From NCBI GenBank assembly GCA_002328585.1, contig DCUV01000037.1, positions 65,301-77,205 of the forward strand: DNA of 11,905 bases. The letters run 5' to 3'. The DNA comes from Spirochaetia bacterium UBA2205 (GTDB lineage: Bacteria > Spirochaetota > UBA4802 > UB4802). Positions within the stretch are counted from its first letter, which is position 1; the number at the start of each line of letters is the position of its first letter. The position numbers and the translations under genes were made by a program. Below the pieces are notes generated by a model that saw nothing but the letters and a program-made list of their open reading frames with translations, made no database searches and was not told where the DNA came from. This document shows positions 6,989 through 11,905 of the stretch, piece by piece.

Positions 6989-8389
6989 ATGAAGCATGAA
7001 CTTGATTATTTTTTTCATCCTGATGGAGTGGCAATTTTAGGTGCAAGTGAGATTGTTGGATCAGATGGTTTTTATATTCTGCGCAATGTTTGTGCTGGTT
7101 ATACAGGCAAAGTGTATCCAGTAAACCCTAAATATCAGGAGTTGTTAGGTATCCCGTGTTATCCTGATATTGAGTCAATTCCTGATAAGGTTGAATGTTT
7201 AATCTATTTTATACCGGCACGCTTTATTCTGGATATCATCAGAAGAAGTGCAGCAAAGGGGATTAAGGCAATTATCATTGAATCGGCAGGATTTGCAGAG
7301 GCAGGCAAAGAAGGAGCCAAATTGCAGAAAGATGCGGTAGAGCTGGCGCATAGCCTTGGAATACGGTTGTGGGGGCCCAATTGCATGGGATATTTAGATG
7401 GCCATACCCGGAATGTTTTTTCATTTGTCCATTCTGAGAAGTGGAAAACAATGATGCATCCGGGTGACGTGACGCTTATAGTGCAAAGTGGCATGCTTTC
7501 AGCAGGTTTTTTAATGTCGGTACTGGAGCGTGATACGATAGGTATTAGCAAGGTATGTTCTATTGGGAATAAATGTGATGTCAATGAAATCGATCTGTTA
7601 GAGTATTTTGTTCAGGATGATACTACAGGAGTTATTGGCTGCTATCTGGAATCAATCGTTGATGGGAAAAAACTGTTAAAAATAGCACAAAGTACCAGCA
7701 AACCAATCGTTATACTTAAATCAGGGAGAAGTGAGCAGGGAAAAAAGGCTGCTCTGAGCCATACAGCCAGTCTGGCAGGCAATACTATGGTTGTGTCAGG
7801 CGCTTTTAAACAGGCTGGGATAGTGCAGGTTGTTGATCTGTATGAATTAATTGATATTGTTAAAGCTTTTTCATACATAAAGAACTATCGCCCGGACAAA
7901 AATAAAGGGATTGCGGTAATGACATTTTCAGGCGGTGCTGGTATTGTAACAACTGATTTATTGGCTGATTATGCTATACCCATAGCACAACCTCAAGAAG
8001 CGACATTGCAAAAAGTACAACAGTTGTTCCCTTCATGGATGAGCGCTTCGCACCCTCTGGATCTATGGCCTGCTATTGAACAGAATGGATCGGAAAAAGT
8101 GTATACAACTGTTGCGGGAGCCCTTATGGAAGATGAAAGAGTTGATGCTATCATCATTGAATGTTTTGCAACCCAGCATTCTGATCCATCGTTTTGGGGT
8201 GAGATAGGCAATATGGTAAAACAATCCCAAAAGCCAGTGCTTGCATGGGCAGTTGGTGAGAAGATAATAGTTGAACAATATAAAAAACATGCCGAAGCCA
8301 GCGGTATACCTTTTTTTGGTGAGATTGGACGGTGTGTACAGATATTCAAGGCGTTGGGGTTTCATTTCAATAAGCGAGGGAGCATATAA
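6989..8389 (+). CDS. ADP-forming acyl-CoA synthetase alpha subunit (CoA-binding, phosphohistidine), orphan
   Basis: The 466-residue product matches the length of free-standing alpha subunits of ADP-forming acetyl-CoA synthetases and aligns along its length with the first 450 or so residues of the fused ligase in this window. It shows VAILGAS (14-20), GKVYPVNPKYQELLG (40-54), LWGPNCMGY (127-135), IVQSGMLSAG (164-173), SIGNKCDVNE (191-200), the conserved glutamate in CYLES (Glu221), the phosphohistidine motif LSHTASLAG (256-264, His258) and TFSGGAGIV (322-330). The catalytic motifs are intact, but the ATP-grasp beta part is missing and no gene for it follows. It must therefore pair with an unlinked beta subunit, share that of another synthetase, or do something else with CoA esters. 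The two paralogues are clearly diverged, so this is not a recent duplication. It stands alone, with its own terminator. Confidence 0.86.
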   Translation: MKHELDYFFHPDGVAILGASEIVGSDGFYILRNVCAGYTGKVYPVNPKYQELLGIPCYPDIESIPDKVECLIYFIPARFILDIIRRSAAKGIKAIIIESAGFAEAGKEGAKLQKDAVELAHSLGIRLWGPNCMGYLDGHTRNVFSFVHSEKWKTMMHPGDVTLIVQSGMLSAGFLMSVLERDTIGISKVCSIGNKCDVNEIDLLEYFVQDDTTGVIGCYLESIVDGKKLLKIAQSTSKPIVILKSGRSEQGKKAALSHTASLAGNTMVVSGAFKQAGIVQVVDLYELIDIVKAFSYIKNYRPDKNKGIAVMTFSGGAGIVTTDLLADYAIPIAQPQEATLQKVQQLFPSWMSASHPLDLWPAIEQNGSEKVYTTVAGALMEDERVDAIIIECFATQHSDPSFWGEIGNMVKQSQKPVLAWAVGEKIIVEQYKKHAEASGIPFFGEIGRCVQIFKALGFHFNKRGSI

Positions 8390-8392
8390 AAA

Positions 8393-8420
8393 AATCCCGG
8401 GATTAACCCGGGATTCTTTT
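8393..8420 (+). terminator. Bidirectional factor-independent terminator between convergent genes
   Basis: AATCCCGGG (8393-8401) and CCCGGGATT (8407-8415) form a perfect 9-base stem with loop ATTAA, followed by CTTTT on the plus strand and, for the minus strand, a run of seven T opposite 8388-8394. It starts three bases past the alpha-subunit stop, and the minus-strand papain-like gene ends at 8442, so it can serve both. Confidence 0.92.
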
Positions 8421-8441
8421 ATGTATTGTCAACGTGTTCTA

Positions 8442-9431
8442 TTAAGGGATTTCAATATAATAGCCATCAGTAATGACAAGAGGTTCAACCTGTCCATAGT
8501 ATGATGTTGATGTTGTTTGCACACCTACGTTGTGTCCTGATGGATTTGTATAGGATGAAAGTATCAGATGATCGGGAGCATTTGCTGTGGCTGTTACCGC
8601 ACCTATATAGCTTCTCCAGTAATCGGATGTATCGGTAGCCCTATCGAAGCCGAAGGTGTTTACAATCTGGTTGGCTATTTTTTCATCAGCGCCTGTTCCA
8701 AACAGCCCTTCAATATCGATGATGAAGGCACCAAATCCTCCAGCCTCATCACGAACCATATTTTTTACTGAGGTATACAGTGAGTTAGCACACTGTGAAA
8801 CTAGATTGGGCGGTATGGTTGCAACAACCATGGTTTTCCCTGAAAAATAATTGGCATACCAGCAGGTACCCGAGCAGTGGTTGCCGCGTCCGGTAATGAG
8901 ATAGTTGGCATAATCAAGCTGATACATGTTAACGTAAGCATTAACGCGATAATACGCTTTGAGGTAATTAAAAACATCCGCTGCGGCATTAAGATATTGA
9001 CGGTAGGCTGATTCATTTGCAGCTGTTGGCTTTAATACCGCTCCGCCCGCAGCAGCAAAATTATTCGTTGTGTTATAGGCAGTATCAATATCTTCGGTTA
9101 GGATGCCAGGAAGTCCGTTACTGAGCCGTGTTGGATTCATCCTTTTAGGCGTTGTTTGAATGAACCAAATCTTGTTGTATTCTATTGGAATTTCACTTAC
9201 ATACATGGTGTTGTGGCGGATGTTAAATCCGTTATCAACAGCCATGCCGCTGTGGCTCCAATAGCAGCCCAGTATTGCCAATAAATCCATAATAAAACCA
9301 GGGCTTGTTGAAAGAACCACATCACCTTTATTGGCATTAATGCTCATAGGTACATATACCCATTCAGCAAAAATGGTGGAACTGGTAAATAACAATACCA
9401 GCACAAGACATACTTTTGTAAAAAGTTTCAT
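8442..9431 (-). CDS. Secreted protein resembling permuted papain-like (YiiX/NlpC-P60 type) hydrolases
   Basis: Residues 1-22 form a Sec signal peptide (basic start, hydrophobic core CLVLVLLF, cleavage likely after IFA22). The mature part of about 307 residues opens with KGDVVLSTSPGFIMDLL (35-51), CYWSHSGMAVDNG (56-68, His60) and, much later, NHCSGTCWYANYFSG (184-198, Cys186 or Cys190). The order G-D-[IV]-[VI]-L, then SH.G, then C-S-x-x-x-W-Y-A is that of circularly permuted papain-fold enzymes such as YiiX/YaeF, where the histidine precedes the cysteine. Family members act on peptidoglycan peptides, amides or lipids; the substrate here is unknown. The middle (about 100-180) and the C-terminal third, rich in Asn, Thr, Ser and Tyr, are not recognised. 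The start at 9429-9431 has GGGGG four bases upstream. The gene is monocistronic, ends at the bidirectional terminator and may be controlled by the inverted repeat at 9492-9511. Confidence 0.65.
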   Translation of the reverse strand: MKLFTKVCLVLVLLFTSSTIFAEWVYVPMSINANKGDVVLSTSPGFIMDLLAILGCYWSHSGMAVDNGFNIRHNTMYVSEIPIEYNKIWFIQTTPKRMNPTRLSNGLPGILTEDIDTAYNTTNNFAAAGGAVLKPTAANESAYRQYLNAAADVFNYLKAYYRVNAYVNMYQLDYANYLITGRGNHCSGTCWYANYFSGKTMVVATIPPNLVSQCANSLYTSVKNMVRDEAGGFGAFIIDIEGLFGTGADEKIANQIVNTFGFDRATDTSDYWRSYIGAVTATANAPDHLILSSYTNPSGHNVGVQTTSTSYYGQVEPLVITDGYYIEIP

Positions 9432-9491
9432 ATAACCCCCAAACTTATAATTAAATTAATAAATGAACGGGATATAAGAGTCGATGGCAAA

Positions 9492-9511
9492 TTGAGTGAT
9501 TGCTCACTCAA
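9492..9511. promoter_or_regulatory. Inverted repeat with the form of a TetR-family operator
   Basis: TTGAGTGA (9492-9499) and TCACTCAA (9504-9511) are exact reverse complements around TTGC. The pattern TGAnTGA-n4-TCAnTCA is characteristic of operators for TetR-family repressors, many of which sense acyl-CoA or fatty acids. It lies 61 bases upstream of the secreted papain-like gene on the minus strand, close to where its promoter should be, and about 360 bases from the lipoprotein gene. No regulator gene is present in the window. Confidence 0.6.
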
Positions 9512-9566
9512 CACTATTCATTGGATACACTATATGCACAGTATCGGAAAAAGTCAAGCATTATAT

Positions 9567-9576
9567 ACCATATGGT
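9567..9576. promoter_or_regulatory. Palindrome ACCATATGGT, possible operator
   Basis: A perfect 10-base palindrome followed by CGGT, giving ACCATATGGTCGGT (9567-9580). The right flank GGTCGGT resembles half-sites of some TetR-family operators, but the left flank (TATATACC) does not mirror it. It could be a second, imperfect operator in the same regulatory region or a chance palindrome. Confidence 0.3.
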
Positions 9577-9835
9577 CGGTTTTTATATATTTTATAGTTA
9601 AGTAATTATTGAGCAGATTGGATGACATATATTTTCATATAGTGGTTTCTATATTTTTTTTGCTGTGACTAAAAAAGATGTTGAATCAGATGCATATATT
9701 ACTCATTCTATACTGTACTATTCAATAACGTGGCATTGATGAGAGGGATGAAAATGAAACCAGCCTTACCCTGATAATCCTTTTTACAGAGGACGGTTGC
9801 CAATCATGTCAAAGTTAGGTGCTTGAAGTATGGTC

Positions 9836-9841
9836 TATAAT
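9836..9841 (+). promoter_or_regulatory. Possible -10 element for the lipoprotein operon
   Basis: A perfect TATAAT lies 27 bases ahead of the lipoprotein ATG, which would give a leader of about 20 bases holding the GGGAGA ribosome site (9857-9862). The -35 region at 17 bases upstream has no good TTGACA match, so an activator or another start site is possible. Confidence 0.4.
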
Positions 9842-9868
9842 TAATTCTAATTTTTTGGGAGATACATA

Positions 9869-10609
9869 ATGAAAAAAAAAGTTATAGTGTATTATAGTTA
9901 CATTGTTGCTATCCCAATTTTTTTACTATCATTTTTACTATCATGTGCAACCATGAATACTGGTGATACCAGACTTATTGACCAGCTTAAAGCTGAAAAC
10001 AGGGTTTGTTCGCAAAACCTGAATCTTTTTATGCGTGAAAATGATGTGCTTAAAGCTGAAAATGCTAAATATAAAAAAGAAAATAATGCTTTGCGCTCTT
10101 CAAATACTCTATTGAAATCGGATATCGGTGCATTGCAGACCAGGTATAAAAATGATATTGCCATGTGGGATGAACGCTATAATACACTGCAACAAAAATA
10201 TGATGTATTTGTTAAACAGAGCGATGCAAAGGTGCAGGAATTGACGGCACTAAATAAAACGTTAGAAAAAAGGATGGCAGATGAGATAGCGCGGTTAAAT
10301 GAGGTAATACGCAAACAGGAAGTTGACTTTATTAAAGAAAAAGAAACAATCATTAATCAAAATGCAAAGAAGGAGATGGAGTGCCAATCAACTATTGATA
10401 CTTTGCAGAAACAGGTAACCACATTAACTCAGGAAAAAGAGCAGCTTAAAAGCAAATTGACAGAGATGGAAATAACTTGTGAAAAATTAAAACAGCAACT
10501 TGATGTGCCACAAAAAGATCAAACTTTAAGGGGTGGCGATAAGGGCACTGCAAATGATGTGAAAAAAGAGAATCCAGCCCAGCAGTTAAAGACAGAGCTG
10601 GAAAAGTAA
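9869..10609 (+). CDS. Coiled-coil lipoprotein, 246 residues
   Basis: Residues 1-26 form a lipoprotein signal: basic MKKK, a hydrophobic stretch, then FLLSC with the lipid-bearing Cys26. Serine just before the cysteine is unlike the typical enterobacterial LAGC box but fits the looser spirochaete-type lipobox. After a short linker (ATMNTGDTR), residues about 35-215 are almost wholly charged and heptad-like, with repeated stretches such as LKAENAKYKKENNAL and LTQEKEQLKSKLTEME, and so form a long coiled coil. The C-terminal tail (about 216-246) is polar and disordered-looking. The protein probably sits in the periplasm or on an outer surface, anchored by lipid, as a scaffold or spacer; no enzymatic motif is visible. 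GGGAGA lies six bases ahead of the ATG. The exported 5'-nucleotidase-like gene follows after 20 bases, suggesting a two-gene unit. Confidence 0.82.
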   Translation: MKKKVIVYYSYIVAIPIFLLSFLLSCATMNTGDTRLIDQLKAENRVCSQNLNLFMRENDVLKAENAKYKKENNALRSSNTLLKSDIGALQTRYKNDIAMWDERYNTLQQKYDVFVKQSDAKVQELTALNKTLEKRMADEIARLNEVIRKQEVDFIKEKETIINQNAKKEMECQSTIDTLQKQVTTLTQEKEQLKSKLTEMEITCEKLKQQLDVPQKDQTLRGGDKGTANDVKKENPAQQLKTELEK

Positions 10610-10629
10610 AAAGGTGAAGAAAAATAGGC

Positions 10630-11905
10630 ATGGGTCTTCGGATATATAGTGCTGTTTTTTTATTTTGTTTTGTTTATGTATTTCCTTCTTATTGCTTTGC
10701 CTATGAAACGCTTACCATTATTGCTACAGGTAACCTCAGGGGCAATTTTTCACTGGATACTGATGAAAAAACAGATCCATTGCTAAAAGTTGCTCGTGGG
10801 ATAATTGCGGAAAGGTCAGCAAAGCCTGTTGATTGCTATGTTGATTTAGGAAATGCATTCTCACCAGGTGCATTGTCACGGTATAGCTATGGTGCAGCGA
10901 TGCTTGATTTTTTTGAATATGTTCAATGCGATGCAACTTTGGTGGGCTCACGGGATGTTGCAGTAGGATTAAAAAATTTAGAATTAGCCTCACGTATGCG
11001 ACCTACACAGCTTTTATCTATTAATATTGTCATTGATAACAAGCCAATATTTAAACCGTACTGGATATTGCAAAAAGCTGGCACAAAGGTAGGATTTATA
11101 GGTATCACATCTTCCAAAAGTATATTTGATGTGGCAGAGAAAAAGGTATTGAGTGCATCGCTTGCCGCTTATAGGGACTATCTTACCATGACCATTGAAT
11201 CGTTACAGGCAATGGGGTGTAAGTATATCATAGTGCTTTCAGGTTTATCGGGTGCCGAGAACATCGCAATCATGAAGGATTATCCCGCAATTGACCTTAT
11301 CCTTGCTGGTGGTGATGCTTCCGGGATTTATTATGATGTGTATTCCCCACGTGTTGATCTTGAAGATGGACGGTCCATCATTACGCTTGTCAGGGCAGGT
11401 GGACATTATAGCGTGCGTTTAATGCTGAAAGAGAAGATTACCATTGAAAAGATTTATTTTTCGGAAGCAGATCAAAAGGTAAGCGATAGTTCATACAATG
11501 AGCTTGTTGAACGTGTCAATTTATGGAAAGAGCGGTATGCAGAGGCAGGAGCTGCTGCTCTTGCTGATAACTTTCCGGCAACCGATATATCTTCGGTGAC
11601 TATCGCACACCTGTTACGTCACTACTATAACAGTGAGGTTGCCATTGTTGATGTAACTGATGTATTCTCAACACGATTGGAAGGGACGATTACCAGCATT
11701 GATGTACAGCGAATTGTTCAGAATGACTTTACCGTTTTTACTTACCGGTTAAGCGGGGAACAGCTTAATACCATCAGCAGCGCCTCATCGCTGATTTTTT
11801 CAGGATTTGCAAATGGTAAGGTTCAGGGGCGCTCAATTGAAGGTGACAGGATGTATACAATTGCATCGACACAATCAGCATATGATGTTATTTGTGATAT
11901 GACAC
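10630..11905 (+). CDS. Exported 5'-nucleotidase/UshA-superfamily protein lacking metal-binding residues (3' end beyond window)
   Basis: The 425 residues present start with a Sec signal peptide (1-24, hydrophobic VFLFCFVYVFP, cleavage likely after CFA). Residues about 26-280 follow the layout of the metallophosphatase domain of 5'-nucleotidases, and about 315-425 follow the start of the 5'-nucleotidase C-terminal domain (AIVDVTDVFSTRLEG, 338-352; SIDVQRIVQNDFTVFTYRLS, 356-375). The residues that hold the metals are replaced throughout: ATGNLRG (32-38) for T-N-D-x-H-G, DLGNAF (72-77) for D-x-G-D, GSRDVA (106-111) for GNHEFD, VLSGLSG (202-208) for V-L-S-H-x-G, and AGGDA (226-230) for G-H-t-H. 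It is therefore probably catalytically dead as a phosphatase, yet the frame is open, so it is not a decaying pseudogene. The ATG at 10630 is the first after an in-frame TGA at 10615; AAGGTG lies 13 bases upstream, a long spacing. It forms a likely operon with the lipoprotein. Confidence 0.75.
   Translation, partial: MGLRIYSAVFLFCFVYVFPSYCFAYETLTIIATGNLRGNFSLDTDEKTDPLLKVARGIIAERSAKPVDCYVDLGNAFSPGALSRYSYGAAMLDFFEYVQCDATLVGSRDVAVGLKNLELASRMRPTQLLSINIVIDNKPIFKPYWILQKAGTKVGFIGITSSKSIFDVAEKKVLSASLAAYRDYLTMTIESLQAMGCKYIIVLSGLSGAENIAIMKDYPAIDLILAGGDASGIYYDVYSPRVDLEDGRSIITLVRAGGHYSVRLMLKEKITIEKIYFSEADQKVSDSSYNELVERVNLWKERYAEAGAAALADNFPATDISSVTIAHLLRHYYNSEVAIVDVTDVFSTRLEGTITSIDVQRIVQNDFTVFTYRLSGEQLNTISSASSLIFSGFANGKVQGRSIEGDRMYTIASTQSAYDVICDMT

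Larger units (their letters stand above)
9432..9868. other. 437-base AT-rich divergent intergenic region
   Basis: This gap separates the secreted papain-like protein (minus) from the lipoprotein operon (plus). It holds the TetR-type inverted repeat at 9492-9511, the palindrome ACCATATGGT at 9567-9576 and a TATAAT at 9836-9841 near the lipoprotein gene. I find no convincing gene, RNA structure or terminator in 9600-9830; the DNA there is AT-rich with frequent stops in all frames. An eight-codon reading frame at 9748-9774 behind GAGAGGG is too short to support. Confidence 0.6.

Noticed and set aside
7204..7584. Minus-strand open frame of 126 codons opposite the alpha-subunit gene
   Set aside because: The sense strand encodes well-conserved synthetase motifs throughout; the antisense frame has no recognisable domain or ribosome site.
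8271..8504. Plus-strand open frame of 77 codons across the end of the alpha-subunit gene
   Set aside because: It overlaps the real gene in another frame, runs through the terminator hairpin and into the antisense of the papain-like gene, with no ribosome site.
9748..9774. Eight-codon reading frame (MKMKPALP) behind GAGAGGG, possibly a leader peptide
   Set aside because: The ribosome-like sequence abuts the first ATG, the frame is tiny, and no attenuator hairpin or T run follows; chance is the simpler explanation.

Overview
The window is AT-rich bacterial DNA with short intergenic gaps, strong GGAGG-type ribosome sites and factor-independent terminators. A lipoprotein signal (LLSC lipobox) and two Sec signal peptides point to a diderm envelope. 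The acyl-CoA genes (an enoyl-CoA hydratase family protein, a CoA-transferase/GNAT fusion, a fused ADP-forming acetate-CoA ligase and a second alpha-type synthetase subunit) suggest an anaerobic or facultative organism that degrades or ferments acids. I lean towards Spirochaetota or a Desulfobacterota-like lineage, with low confidence. No rRNA, tRNA, CRISPR array or transposase is visible.

Region 1 (1-5.9 kb, minus strand). Two transcription units lie here. The left one holds an unrecognised 122-residue protein followed by the start of an enoyl-CoA hydratase/isomerase family gene that runs off the left edge. The right one is a compact three-gene operon, read right to left: acetyl-CoA hydrolase/transferase fused to a GNAT domain (3909-5807), a full-length fused ADP-forming acetate-CoA ligase (1795-3912, ATGA overlap), and a stand-alone BioD-like/DRTGG protein resembling the regulatory N-terminus of phosphotransacetylase (751-1782, 12-base gap). 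It ends at a perfect hairpin at 700-729. Together the genes suggest interconversion of acyl-CoA and free acid with ATP formation, plus two possible control modules (GNAT acetylation and DRTGG nucleotide sensing).

Region 2 (5.8-8.4 kb, plus strand). A divergent promoter region with a 12-base palindrome leads to a membrane-anchored TPR protein. A degraded dispersed repeat (two units, 40-base period) follows. Next comes an orphan alpha subunit of an ADP-forming acyl-CoA synthetase with an intact phospho-histidine motif but no beta subunit nearby, closed by a bidirectional terminator at 8393-8420.

Region 3 (8.4-11.9 kb). A minus-strand secreted protein resembles circularly permuted papain-like (YiiX/NlpC-P60 type) hydrolases. 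Upstream of it is a 437-base intergenic region holding an 8+8 inverted repeat typical of TetR-family operators. On the plus strand, a coiled-coil lipoprotein is followed after 20 bases by an exported protein of the 5'-nucleotidase/UshA superfamily, cut by the right edge, in which essentially every expected metal-binding residue is replaced. This apparent pseudo-enzyme paired with a coiled-coil lipoprotein is the most unusual item here.
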